64,000 nucleotides of DNA from Euptelea pleiosperma (taxonomy: Eukaryota > Streptophyta > Magnoliopsida > Ranunculales > Eupteleaceae): assembly GCA_035048495.1 (NCBI GenBank), contig CM068549.1, forward strand, positions 20,617,103-20,681,102, written 5' to 3'. The notes under the pieces were generated by a model. That model was not told where the DNA came from, did no database searches, and saw nothing but the letters and a program-made list of their open reading frames with translations. This document shows, piece after piece, positions 46,424 to 60,400 of this stretch (its first letter is position 1; the number at the start of each line of letters is the position of its first letter). The position numbers and the translations under genes were made by a program.

Positions 46424-49400
46424 ATAACAAGTGACTTGTTCTCAACCGGACCTCCTAATTTGACTCAATATCTTCTATTACAATTGTTTAAACACATTTG
46501 AAGTGTAGGAACAACATTCGGGACTGTAGGAACAAGATTCGGGACTGTCGGAACAAGTTTGCCCCATCCGTGCGTCAATGACTCTAATTGGACTCAGTTT
46601 GTGCGTTACATTCCTAAGCTTATAACAAGTGACTTTTTCGCAACCGGACCACGTAATTTGACTCAATCTCTTCCATTACAATTCTTTAAACACATTTTTA
46701 GTCTGGGAACAAGATTCGGGACAGTCGAAACAAGTTTGCTCCATCCGTGCGTGAATGTCTCTAAGTGGACTCAGTTTGTGTGTTACATTCCTAAGCCTAT
46801 AACTAGTGACTTGTTGTCGACCGGACCGCGTAATTTGACCTAATATCTTCTATAACAATTGTTTTAACACATTTGAAGTGTTGGAACAAGATTCAGGACT
46901 GTCAAACAAGTTTGCCCCATCCGTGCATCAATGACTCTAATTGGACTCAGTTTGTGCGTTACATTCCGAAGCTTATAACAAGTGACTTTTTCGCAACCGG
47001 ACCTGGTAATTTGACTCAATCTCTTCAATCACAATTGTTTAAACACATTTGAAGTCTTGGAATAAGATTCGGGACGGTCGAAACAAGTTTGCTCCATCCG
47101 TGCGTTAATGTCTCTAATTGGATTCAGTTTGTGTGTTACATTCCTAAGCCTATAACAAGTGACTTGTTCTCAACCGGACCTCCTAATTTGACTCAATATC
47201 TTCTATTACAATTGTTTAAACACATTTGAAGTGTAGGAACAAGATTCGGGACTGTAGGAACAAGATTCGGGACTGTCGGAACAAGTTTGCCCCATCCGTG
47301 CGTCAATGACTCTAATTGGACTCAGTTTGTGCGTTACATTCCTAAGCTTATAACAAGTGACTTTTTCGCAACCGGACCACGTAATTTGACTCAATCTCTT
47401 CCATTACAATTGTCTAAACACATTTGAAGTCTGGGAACAAGATTCGGGACAGTCGAAATAAGTTTGCTCCATCCGTGCGTCAATGTCTCTAATTGCACTC
47501 AGTTTGTGTGTTACATTCCGAAGTCTATAACTAGTGACTTGTTCTCGACCGAACCTCGTAATTTGACCTATTATCTTCTATAACAATTGCTTAAACACAT
47601 TTGAAGTTTTAGAACAAGATTCGGGACAGTCGAAAGAAGTTTGCTCCATCCGTGCGTCAATGTCTCTAATTGGACTCATTTTGTGTGTTACATTCCTAAG
47701 CCTATAACTAGTGACTCTTTCTCGACTGGACCGCGTAATTTGACCTAATATCTTCTATAACAATTGTTTTTACACATTTGAAGTGTTGGAACAAGATTCG
47801 GGACTGTCGGAACAAGTTTGCCCCATCCGTGTGTCAATGACTCTAATTGGACTCAGTTTGTGCGTTACATTCCGAAGCTTATAACAAGTGACTTTTTCGC
47901 AACCGGACCTGGTAATTTGACTCAATCTCTTCAATTACAATTATTTAAACACATTTGAGGTCTTGGAACAAGATTCGGGACGGTCGAAACAAGTTTGCTC
48001 CATCCGTGCGTTAATGTCTCTAATTGGATTCAGTTTGTGTGTTACATTCCTAAGCCTATAACAAGTGACTTGTTCTCAACCGGACCTCCTAATTTGACTC
48101 AATATCTTCTATTACAATTGTTTAAACACATTTGAAGTGTAGGAACAACATTCGGGACTGTAGGAACAAGATTCGGGACTGTCGGAACAAGTTTGCCCCA
48201 TCCGTGCGTCAATGACTCTAATTGGACTCAGTTTGTGCGTTACATTCCTAAGCTTATAACAAGTGACTTTTTCACAACCGGACCACGTAATTTGATTCAA
48301 TCTCTTCCATTACAATTGTCTAAACACATTTGAAGTCTGGGAACAAGATTCGGGACAGTCGAAATAAGTTTGCTCCATCCGTGATTCAATGTCTCTAATT
48401 GGACTCAGTTTGTGTGTTACATTCCGAAGTCTGTAACTAGTGACTTGTTCTCGACCGGACCTCCTAATTTGACCTATTATCTTCTATAACAATTGTTTAA
48501 ACACATTTGAAGTTTTAGAACAAGATTCGGGACAGTCGAAACAAGTTTGCTCCATCCGTGCGTCAATGTCTCTAATTGGACTCATTTTGTGTGTTACATT
48601 CCTAAGCCTATAACTATTGACTTGTTCTCGACCGGACCGCATAATTTGACCTAATATCTTCTATAACAATTGTTTTAACACATTTGAAGTGTTGGAACAA
48701 GATTCAGGACTGTCAAAAAAGTTTGCCCCATCCGTGCGTCAATGACTCTAATTGGACTCAGTTTGTGCGTTACATTCCGAAGCTTATAACAAGTGACTTT
48801 TTCGCAACCGAACCTGGTAATTTGACTCAATCTCTTCAATTACAATTGTTTAAACACATTTGAAGTCTTGGAACAAGATTCGGGACGGTCAAAACAAGTT
48901 TGCTCCATCCGTGCGTCAGTTTCTCTAATTGGATTCAGTTTGTGTGTTACATTCCTAAGCCTATAACAAGTGACTTGTTCTCAACCGGACCTCCTAATTT
49001 GACTCAATATCTTCTATTACAATTGTTTAAACACATTTGAAGTGTAGGAACAACATTCGGGACTGTAGGAACAAGATTCGGGACTGTCGGAACAAGTTTG
49101 CCCCATCCGTGCGTCAATGACTCTAATTGGACTTAGTTTGTGCGTTACATTCCTAAGCTTATAACAAGTGACTTTTTCACAACCGGACCACGTAATTTGA
49201 CTCAATCTCTTCCATTACAATTGTTTAAACACATTTTAAGTCTGGGAACAAGATTCGGGACAGTCGAAACAAGTTTGCTCCATCCGTGCGTGAATGTCTC
49301 TAAGTGGACTCAGTTTGTGTGTTACATTCCTAAGCCTATAACTAGTGACTTGTTCTCGACCGGACCGCGTAATTTGACCTAATATCTTCTATAACAATTG

Positions 49401-49876
49401 TTTTAACACATTTGAAGTGTTGGAACAAGAGTCAGGACTGTCAAACAAGTTTGCCCCATCCGTGCGTCAATGACTCTAATTGGACTCAGTTTGTGCGTTA
49501 CATTCCGAAGCTTATAACAATTGACTTTTTCGCAACCGGACCTGGTAATTTGACTCAATCTCTTCAATTACAATTGTTTAAACACATTTGAAGTCTCGGA
49601 ACAAGATTCGGGACGGTCGAAACAAGTTTGCTCCATCCGTGCGTTAATGTCTCTAATTGGATTCAGTTTGTGTGTTTCATTCCTAAGCCTATAACAAGTG
49701 ACTTGTTCTCAACCGGACCTCCTAATTTGACTCAATATCTTCTATTACAATTGTTTAAACACATTTGAAGTGTAGGAACAAGATTCGGGACTGTCGGAAC
49801 AAGTTTGCCCCATCCGTGCGTCAATGACTCTAATTGGACTCAGTTTGTGCGTTACATTCCTAAGCTTATAACAAGT
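46424..49876 (+). repeat. 3,621-bp nested duplication, right copy
   Basis: Copy of 42,803-46,255. After about 49,870 the sequence continues as expected for the 10,416-bp unit (GGACCACG E monomer with GATTCAGGACAG). Its left junction is not clean: a patch from another position separates it from the left copy. Confidence 0.86.
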
Positions 49877-50964
49877 GACTTTTTCGCAACCGGACCACGT
49901 AATTTGACTCAATCTCTTCCATTACAATTGTCTAAACACATTTGAAGTCTGGGAACAAGATTCAGGACAGTCGAAATAAGTTTGCTCCATCCGTGCGTCA
50001 ATGTCTCTAATTGGACTCAGTTTGTGTGTTACATTCCGAAGTCTATAACTAGTGACTTGTTCTCGACCGAACCTCGTAATTTGACCTATTATCTTCTATA
50101 ACAATTGTGTAAACACATTTGAAGTTTGTGAACAAGATTCGGGACAGTCGAAACAAGTTTGCTCCATCCGTGCGTCAATGTCTCTAATTGGACTCATTTT
50201 GTGTGTTACATTCCTAAGCCTATAACTAGTGACTTGTTCTCGACTGGACCGCGTAATTTGACCCAATATCTTCTATAACAATTGTTTTAACACATTTGAA
50301 GTGTTGGAACAAGATTCGGGACTGTCGAAACAAGTTTACCCCATCCGTGCGTCAATGACTCTAATTGGACTCAGTTTGTGCGTTACATTCCGAAGCTTAT
50401 AACAAGTGACTTTTTCGCAACCGGACCTGGTAATTTGACTCAATCTCTTCAATTACAATTGTTTATACACATTTGAAGTCTTGGAACAAGATTCGGGACG
50501 GTCGAAACAAGTTTGCTCCATCCGTGCGTTAATGTCTCTAATTGGATTCAGTTTGTGTGTTACATTCCTAAGCCTATAACAAATGACTTGTTCTCAATCG
50601 GACCTCCTAATTTGACTCAATATCTTCTATTACAATTGTTTAAACACATTTGAAGTGTAGGAACAAGATTCGGGACTGTAGGAACAAGATTCGGGACTGT
50701 CGGAACAAGTTTGGCCCATCCGTGCGTCAATGACTCTAATTGGACTCAGTTTGTGCGTTACATTCCTAAGCTTATAACAAGTGACTTTTTCGCAACCGGA
50801 CCACGTAATTTGACTCAATCTCTTCCATTACAATTGTCTAAACACATTTGAAGTCTGGGAACAAGATTCGGGACAGTCGAAATAAGTTTGCTCCATCCGT
50901 GCGTCAATGTCTCTAATTGGACTCAGTTTGTGTGTTACATTCCGAAGTCTATAACTAGTGACTT

Positions 50965-51671
50965 GTTCTCGACCGGACCTCGTAATTTGACCTATTATCT
51001 TCTATAACAATTGTGTAAACACATTTGAAGTTTTAGAACAAGATTCGGGACAGTCGAAACAAGTTTGCTCCATCCGTGCGTCAATGTCTCTAATTGGACT
51101 CATTTTGTGTGTTACATTCCTAAGCCTATAACTAGTGACTTGTTCTCGACCGGACCGCGTAATTTGACCTAATATCTTCTATAACAATTGTTTTAACACA
51201 TTTGAAGTGTTGGAACAAGATTCAGGACTGTCAAAAAAGTTTGCCCCATCCGTGCGTCAAATACTCTAATTGGACTCAGTTTGTGCGTTACATTCCGAAG
51301 CTTATAACAAGTGACTTTTTCGCAACCGGACCTGGTAATTTGACTCAATCTCTTCAATTACAATTGTTTAAACACATTTGAAGTCTTGGAACAAGATTCG
51401 GGACGGTCGAAACAAGTTTGCTACATCCGTGCGTCAATGACTCAAATTGGACTCAGTTTGTGCGTTACATTCCGAAGCTTATAACAAGTGACTTTTTCGC
51501 AACCGGACCACGTAATTTGACTCAATCTCTTCCATTACAATTGTCTAAACACATTTGAAGTCTGGGAACAAGATTCGGGACAGTCGAAATAAGTTTGCTC
51601 CATCCGTGCGTCAATGTCTCTAATTGGACTCAGTTTGTGTGTTACATTCCGAAGTCTATAACTAGTGACTT
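50965..51671 (+). repeat. 707-bp four-monomer insertion (A-B-C-E, no D)
   Basis: Relative to unit copy 2, homology shifts by exactly 707 bp (177+176+177+177) across this stretch. The order read is A, B, C with a GCTACATCC / GACTCAAATTGG second half, then E, with no 198-bp D monomer. Edges are approximate because the flanks are similar. Confidence 0.78.
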
Positions 51672-54600
51672 GTTCTCGACCGAACCTCGTAATTTGACCT
51701 ATTATCTTCTATAACAATTGTTTAAACACATTTGAAGTTTTAGAACAAGATTCGGGACAGTCGAAACAAGTTTGCTCCATCCGTGCGTCAATGTCTCTAA
51801 TTGGACTCATTTTGTGTGTTACATTCCTAAGCCTATAACTAGTGACTTGTTCTCGACCGGACCGCGTAATTTGACCTAATATCTTCTATAACAATTGTTT
51901 TAACACATTTGAAGTGTTGGAACAAGATTCAGGACTGTGAAAAAAGTTTGCCCCATCCGTGCGTCAATGACTCTAATTGGACTCAGTTTGTGCGTTACAT
52001 TCCGAAGCTTATAACAAATGACTTTTTCGCAATCGGACCTGGTAATTTGACTCAATCTCTTCAATTATAATTGTTTAAACACATTTGAAGTCTTGGAACA
52101 AGATTCGGGACGGTCGAAACAAGTTTTCTCCATCCGTGCGTCAGTGTCTCTAATTGGATTCAGTTTGTGTGTTACATTCCTAAGCCTATAACAAGTGACT
52201 TGTTCTCAACCGGACCTCCTAATTTGACTCAATATCTTCTATTACAATTGTTTAAACACATTTGAAGTGTAGGAACAACATTCGGGACTGTAGGAACAAG
52301 ATTCGGGACTGTCGGAACAAGTTTGCCCCATCCGTGCGTCAATGACTCTAATTGGACTCAGTTTGTGCGTTACATTCCTAAGCTTATAACAAGTGACTTT
52401 TTCGCAACCGGACCACGTAATTTGACTCAATCTCTTCCATTACAATTGTCTAAACACATTTGAAGTCTGGGAACAAGATTCGGGACAGTCGAAATAAGTT
52501 TGCTCCATCCGTGCGTCAATGTCTCTAATTGGACTCAGTTTGTGTGTTACATTCCGAAGTCTATAACTAGTGACTTGTTCTCGACCGGACCTCCTAATTT
52601 GACCTATTATCTTCTATAACAATTGTTTAAACACATTTGAAGTTTTAGAACAAGATTCGGGACAGTCGAAACAAGTTTGCTCCATCCGTGCGTCAATGTC
52701 TCTAATTGGACTCATTTTGTGTGTTACATTCCTTAGCCTATAACTAGTGACTTGTTCTCGACCGGACCGCGTAATTTGACCTAATATCTTCTATAACAAT
52801 TGTTTTAACACATTTGAAGTGTTGGAACAAGATTCAGGACTGTCAAAAAAGTTTGCCCCATCCGTGCGTCAATGACTCTAATTGGACTCAGTTTGTGCGT
52901 TACATTCCGAAGCTTATAACAAATGACTTTTTCGCAATCGGACCTGGTAATTTGACTCAATCTCTTCAATTATAATTGTTTAAACACATTTGAAGTCTTG
53001 GAACAAGATTCGGGACGGTCCAAACAAGTTTGCTCCATCCGTGCGTCAGTGTCTCTAATTGGATTCAGTTTGTGTGTTACATTCCTAAGCCTATAACAAG
53101 TGACTTGTTCTCAACCGGACCTCCTAATTTGACTCAATATCTTCTATTACAATTGTTTAAACACATTTGAAGTGTAGGAACAACATTCGGGACTGTAGGA
53201 ACAAGATTCGGGACTGTCGGAACAAGTTTGCCCCATCCGTGCGTCAATGACTCTAATTGGACTCAGTTTGTGCGTTACATTCCTAAGCTTATAACGAGTG
53301 ACTTTTTCACAACCGGACCACGTAATTTGACTCAATCTCTTCCATTACAATTTTTTAAACACATTTTAAGTCTGGGAACAAGATTCGGGACAGTCGAAAC
53401 AAGTTTGCTCCATCCGTGCGTGAATGTCTCTAAGTGGACTCAGTTTGTGTGTTACATTCCTAAGCCTATAACTAGTGACTTGTTCTCGACCGGACCGCGT
53501 AATTTGACCTAATATCTTCTATAACAATTGTTTTAACACATTTGAAGTGTTGGAACAAGAGTCAGGACTGTCAAACAAGTTTGCCCCATCCGTGCGTCAA
53601 TGACTCTAATTGGACTCAGTTTGTGCGTTACATTCCGAAGCTTATAACAATTGACTTTTTCGCAACCGGACCTGGTAATTTGACTCAATCTCTTCAATTA
53701 CAATTGTTTAAACACATTTGAAGTCTTGGAACAAGATTCGGGACGGTCGAAACAAGTTTGCTCCATCCGTGCGTCAATGTCTCTAATTGGACTCATTTTG
53801 TGTGTTACATTCCGAAGTCTATAACTAGTGACTTGTTCTCGACCGAACCTCGTAATTTGATCTATTATCTTCTATAACAATTGTGTAAACACATTTGAAG
53901 TTTTAGAACAAGATTCGGGACAGTCGAAACAAGTTTGCTCCATCCGTGCGTCAATGTCTTTAATTGGACTCATTTTGTGTGTTACATTCCTAAGCCTATA
54001 ACTAGTGAGTTGTTCTCGACTGGACCGCATAATTTGACCTAATATCTTCTATAACAATTGTTTTAAAACATTTGAAGTGTTGGAACAAGATTCGGGACTG
54101 TCGGAACAAGTTTGCCCCATCCGTGCGTCAATGACTCTAATTGGACTCAGTTTGTGCGTTACATTCCGAAGCTTATAACAAGTGACTTTTTCGCCACCGG
54201 ACCTGGTAATTTGACTCAATCTCTTCAATTGCAATTGTTTAAACACATTTGAAGTCTTGGAACAAGATTCGGGACGGTCGAAACAAGTTTGCTACATCTG
54301 TGCGTCAATGACTCAAATTGGACTCAGTTTGTGCGTTACATTCCGAAGCTTATAACAAGTGACTTTTTCGCAACCGGACCTGGTAATTTGACTCAATCTC
54401 TTCAATTACAATTGTTTAAACACATTTGAAGTCTTGGAACAAGATTCAGGACGGTCGAAACAAGTTTGCTCCATCCGTGCGTTAATGTCTCTAATTGGAT
54501 TCAGTTTGTGTGTTACATTCCTAAGCCTATAACAAGTGACTTGTTCTCAACCGGACCTCCTAATTTGACTCAATATCTTCTATTACAATTGTTTAAACAC

Positions 54601-57284
54601 ATTTGAAGTGTAGGAACAAGATTCGGGACTGTAGGAACAAGATTCGGGACTGTCGGAACAAGTTTGCCCCATCCGTGCGTCAATGACTCTAATTTGACTC
54701 AGTTTGTGAGTTACATACCTAAGCTTATAACAAGTGACTTTTTCGCAACCGGACCACGTAATTTGACTCAATCTCTTCCATTACAATTGTCTAAACACAT
54801 TTGAAGTCTGGGAACAAGATTCGGGACAGTCGAAATAAGTTTGCTCCATCCGTGCGTCAATGTCTCTAATTGGACTCAGTTTGTGTGTTACATTCCGAAG
54901 TCTATAACTAGTGACTTGTTCTCGACCGGACCTCGTAATTTGACCTATTATCTTCTATAACAATTGTTTAAACACATTTGAAGTTTTAGAACAAGATTCG
55001 GGACAGTCGAAACAAGTTTGCTCCATCCGTGCGTCAATGTCTCTAATTGGACTCATTTTGTGTGTTACATTCCTAAGCCTATAACTAGTGACTTGTTCTC
55101 GACCGGACCGCGTAATTTGACCTAATATCTTCTATAACAATTGTTTTAACACATTTGAAGTGTTGGAACAAGATTCAGGACTGTCAAACAAGTTTGCCCT
55201 ATCCGTGCGTCAATGACTCTAATTGGACTCAGTTTGTGCGTTACATTCCGAAGCTTATAACAAGTGACTTTTTCGCCACCGGACCTGGTAATTTGACTCA
55301 ATCTCTTCAATTACAATTGTTTAAACACATTTGAAGTCTTGGAACAAGATTCGGGACGGTCGAAACAAGTTTGCTACATCCGTGCGTCAATGACTCAAAT
55401 TGGACTCAGTTTGTGCGTTACATTCCGAAGCTTATAACAAGTGACTTTTTCGCAACCGGACCTGGTAATTTGACTCAATCTCTTCAATTACAATTGTTTA
55501 AACACATTTGAAGTCTTGGAACAAGATTCGGGACGGTCGAAACAAGTTTGCTCCATCCGTGCGTCAGTGTCTCTAATTGGATTCAGTTTGTGTGTTACAT
55601 TCCTAAGCCTATAACAAGTGACTTGTTCTCAACCGGACCTCCTAATTTGACTCAATATCTTCTATTACAATTGTTTAAACACATTTGAAGTGTAGGAACA
55701 ACATTCGGGACTGTAGGAACAAGATTCGGGACTGTCGGAACAAGTTTGCCCTATCCGTGCGTCAATGACTCTAATTGGACTCCGTTTGTGCGTTACATTC
55801 CTATGCTTATAACAAGTGACTTTTTCGCAACTGGACCACGTAATTTGACTCAATCTCTTCCATTACAATTGTCTAAACACATTTGAAGTCTGGGAACAAG
55901 ATTCTGGACAGTCGAAATAAGTTTGCTCCATCCGTTCGTCAATGTCTCTAATTGGACTCAGTTTGTGTGTTACATTCCGAAGTCTATAACTAGTGACTTG
56001 TTCTCGACCGGACCTCGTAATTTGACCTATTATCTTCTATAACAATTGTTTAAACACATTTGAAGTTTTAGAACAAGATTCGGGACAGTCGAAACAAGTT
56101 TGCTCCATCCGTGCGTCAATGTCTCTAATTGGACTCATTTTGTGTGTTACATTCCTAAGCCTATAACTAGTGACTTGTTCTCGACCGGACCGCGTAATTT
56201 GACCTAATATCTTCTATAACAATTGTTTTAACACATTTGAAGTGTTGGAACAAGATTCAGGACTGTCAAAAAAGTTTGCCCCATCCGTGCGTCAATGACT
56301 CTAATTGGACTCAGTTTGTGCGTTACATTCCGAAGCTTTTAACAAGTGACTTTTTCGCAACCGGACCTGGTAATTTGACTCAATCTCTTCAATTACAATT
56401 GTTTAAACACATTTGAAGTCTTGGAACAAGATTCGGGACGGTCGAAACAAGTTTGCTCCATCCATGCGTCAGTGTCTCTAATTGGATTCAGTTTGTGTGT
56501 TACATTCCTAAGCCTATAACAAGTGACTTGTTCTCAACCGGACCTCCTAATTTGACTCAATATCTTCTATTACAATTGTTTAAACACATTTGAAGTGTAG
56601 GAACAACATTCGGGACTGTAGGAACAAGATTCGGGACTGTCCAAACAAGTTTGCCCCATCCGTGCGTCAATGACTCTAATTGGACTCAGTTTGTGCGTTA
56701 CATTCCTAAGCTTATAACAAGTGACTTTTTCGCAACCGTACCACGTAATTTGACTCAATCTCTTCCATTACAATTGTTTAAACACATTTTAAGTCTGGGA
56801 ACAAGATTCGGGACAGTCGAAACAAGTTTGCTCCATCCGTGCGTGAATGTTTCTAAGTGGACTCAGTTTGTGTGTTACATTCCTAAGCCTATAACTAGTG
56901 ACTTGTTCTCGACCAGACCGCGTAATTTGACCTAATATCTTCTATAACAATTGTTTTAACACATTTGAAGTGTTGGAACAAGATTCAGGACTGTCAAACA
57001 AGTTTGCCCCATCCGTGCGTCAATGACTCTAATTGGACTCAGTTTGTGCGTTACATTCTGAAGCTTATAACAAGTGACTTTTTCGCAACCAGACCTGGTA
57101 ATTTGACTCAATCTCTTCAATTACAATTGTTTAAACACATTTGAAGTCTTGGAACAAGATTCGGGACGGTCGAAACAAGTTTGCTCCATCCGTGCGTTAA
57201 TGTCTCTAATTGGATTCAGTTTGTGTGTTACATTCCTAAGCCTATAACAAGTGACTTGTTCTCAACCGGACCTCCTAATTTGAC

Positions 57285-57485
57285 TCAATATCTTCTATTA
57301 CAATTGTTTAAACACATTTGAAGTGTAGGAACAAGATTCGGGACTGTAGGAACAAGATTCGGGACTGTCGGAACAGTTTGCCCCATCCGTCCGTCAATGA
57401 CTCTAATTGGACTCAGTTTGTGCGTTACATTCCTAAGCTTATAACAAGTGACTTTTTCGCAACCGGACCACGTAATTTGACTCAA
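57285..57485 (+). repeat. D/E stretch with a 2-bp deletion
   Basis: Reads GTCGGAACAGTTTGCC where other copies have GTCGGAACAAGTTTGCC-like sequence, and CCGTCCGTCAATG instead of CCGTGCGTCAATG. The frame shift turns the usual minus-strand 62-codon frame into an unrelated 66-codon one, showing that no reading frame is being maintained in this copy. Confidence 0.7.
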
Positions 57486-60400
57486 TCTCTTCCATTACAA
57501 TTGTCTAAACACATTTGAAGTCCGGGAACAAGATTCGGGACAGTCAAAATAAGTTTGCTCCATCCGTGCGTCAATGTCTCTAATTGGACTCAGTTTGTGT
57601 GTTACATTCCGAAGTCTATAAATAGTGACTTGTTCTCGACCGGACCTCGTAATTTGACCTATTATCTTCTATAACTATTGTTTAAACACATTTGAAGTTT
57701 TAGAACAAGATTCGGGACAGTCGAAACAAGTTTGCTCCATCCGTGCGTCAATGTCTCTAATTGGACTCATTTTGTGTGTCACATTCCTAAGCCTATAACT
57801 AGTGACTTGTTTTCGACCGGACCGCGTAATTTGACCTAATATCTTCTATAACAATTGTTTTAACACATTTGAAGTGTTGGAACAAGATTCAGGACTGTCA
57901 AACAAGTTTGCCCCATCCGTGCGTCAATGACTCTAATTTGACTCAGTTTGTGCGTTACATTCCGAAGCTTATAACAAGTGACTTTTTCGCAACCGCACCT
58001 GGTAATTTGACTCAATCTCTTCAATTACAATTGTTTAAACACATTTGAAGTCTTGGAACAAGATTCGGGATGGTCGAAACAAGTTTGCTACATCCGTGCG
58101 TCAATGACTCAAATTGGACTCAGTTTGTGCGTTACATTCCGAAGCTTATAACAAGTGACTTTTTCGCAATCGGACCACGTAATTTGACTCAATCTCTTCC
58201 ATTACAATTTTCTAAACACATTTGAAGTCTGGGAACAAGATTCGGGACAGTCGAAATAAGTTTGCTCCATCCGTGCGTCAATGTCTCTAATTGGACTCAG
58301 TTTGTGTGTTACATTCCGAAGTCTATAACTAGTGACTTGTTCTCGACCGAACCTCGTAATTTGACCTATTATCTTCTATAACAATTGTTTAAACACATTT
58401 GAAGTTTTAGAACAAGATTCGGGACAGTCGAAACAAGTTTGCTCCATCCGTGCGTCAATGTCTCTAATTGGACTCATTTTGTGTGTTACATTCCTAAGCC
58501 TATAACTAGTGACTTGTTCTCGACCGGACCGCGTAATTTGACCTAATATCTTCTATAACAATTGTTTTAACACATTTGAAGTGTTGGAACAAGATTCGGG
58601 ACTGTCGGAACAAGTTTGCCCCATCCGTGCGTCAATGACTCTAATTGGACTCAGTTTGTGCGTTTCATTCCGAAGCTTATAACAAGTGACTTTTTCGCAA
58701 CCGGACCTGGTAATTTGACTCAATCTCTTCAATTACAATTGTTTAAACACATTTGAAGTCTTGGAACAAGATTCGGGAGGGTCGAAACAAGTTTGCTCCA
58801 TCCGTGCGTTAATGTCTCTAATTGGATTCAGTTTGTGTGTTACATTCCTAAGCCTATAACAAGTGACTTGTTCTCAACCGGACCTCCTAATTTGACTCAA
58901 TATCTTCTATTACAATTGTTTAAACACATTTGAAGTGTAGGAACAAGATTCGGGACTGTAAGAACAAGATTCGGGACTGTCGGAACAAGTTTGCCCCATC
59001 CGTGCGTCAATGACTCTAATTGGACTCAGTTTGTGCGTTACATTCCTAAGCTTATAACAAGTGACTTTTTCGCAACCGGACCACGTAATTTGACTCAATC
59101 TCTTCCATTACAATTGTCTAAACACATTTGAAGTCTGGGAACAAGATTCGGGACAGTCGAAATAAGTTTGCTCCATCCGTGCGTCAATGTCTCTAATTGG
59201 ACTCAGTTTGTGTGTTACATTCCGAAGTCTATAACTAGTGACTTGTTCTCGACCGAACCTCGTAATTTGACCTATTATCTTCTATAACAATTGTTTAAAC
59301 ACATTTGAAGTTTTAGAACAAGATTCGGGACAGTCGAAACAAGTTTGCTCCATCCGTGCGTCAATGTCTCTAATTGGACTCATTTTGTGTGTTACATTCC
59401 TAAGCCTATAACTAGTGACTTGTTCTCGACCGGACCACGTAATTTGACCTAATATCTTCTATAACAATTGTTTTAACACATTTGAAGTGTTGGAACAAGA
59501 TTCAGGACTGTCAAACAAGTTTGCCCCATCCGTGCGTCAACGACTCTAATTGGACTCAGTTTGTGCGTTACATTCCGAAGCTTATAACAAGTGACTTTTT
59601 CGCAACCGGACCAGGTAATTTGACTCAATCTCTTCAATTACAATTGCTTAAACACATTTGAAGTCTTGGAACAAGATTCGGGACGGTCGAAACAAGTTTG
59701 CTACATCCGTACGTCAATGGCTCAAATTGGACTCAGTTTGTGCGTTACATTCCGAAGCTTATAACAAGTGACTTTTTCGCAACCGAACCTGGTAATTTGA
59801 CTCAATCTCTTCAATTACAATTGTTTAAACACATTTGAAGTCTTGGAACAAGATTCGGGACGGTCGAAACAAGTTTGCTCCATCCGTGCGTCAGTGTCTC
59901 TAATTGGATTCAGTTTGTGTGTTACATTCCAAAGCCTATAACAAGTGACTTGTTCTCAACCGGACCTCCTAATTTGACTCAATATCTTCTATTACAATTG
60001 TTTAAACACATTTGAAGTGTAGGAACAACATTCGGGACTGTAGGAACAAGATTCGGGACTGTCGGAACAAGTTTGCCCCATCCGTGCGTCAGTGACTCTA
60101 ATTGGACTCAGTTTGTGCGTTACATTCCTAAGCTTATAACAAGTGACTTTTTCGCAATCGGACCACGTAATTTGACTCAATCTCTTCCATTACAATTGTC
60201 TAAACACATTTGAAGTCTGGGAACAAGATTCGAGACAGTCGAAATAAGTTTGCTCCATCCGTGCGTCAATGTCTCTAATTGGACTCAGTTTGTGTGTTAC
60301 ATTCCGAAGTCTATAACTAGTGACTTGTTCTCGACCGGACCTCGTAATTTGACATATGATCTTCTATAACAATTGTTTAAACACATTTGAAGTTTTAGAA

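Larger units (their letters stand above)
37851..52594 (+). repeat. LTR-bearing segmental unit, copy 3, expanded to 14,744 bp
   Basis: Third copy of the 10,416-bp unit with two later insertions. Its length is exactly 10,416 + 3,621 + 707. Homology to copy 2 holds at +10,416 up to about 46,240, at +14,037 (10,416+3,621) up to about 50,960, and at +14,744 after about 51,700. It is lost between 52,595 and 52,818, where GAAGTGTTGG appears instead of GAACTGTTGG and no fourth LTR follows. Confidence 0.9.
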
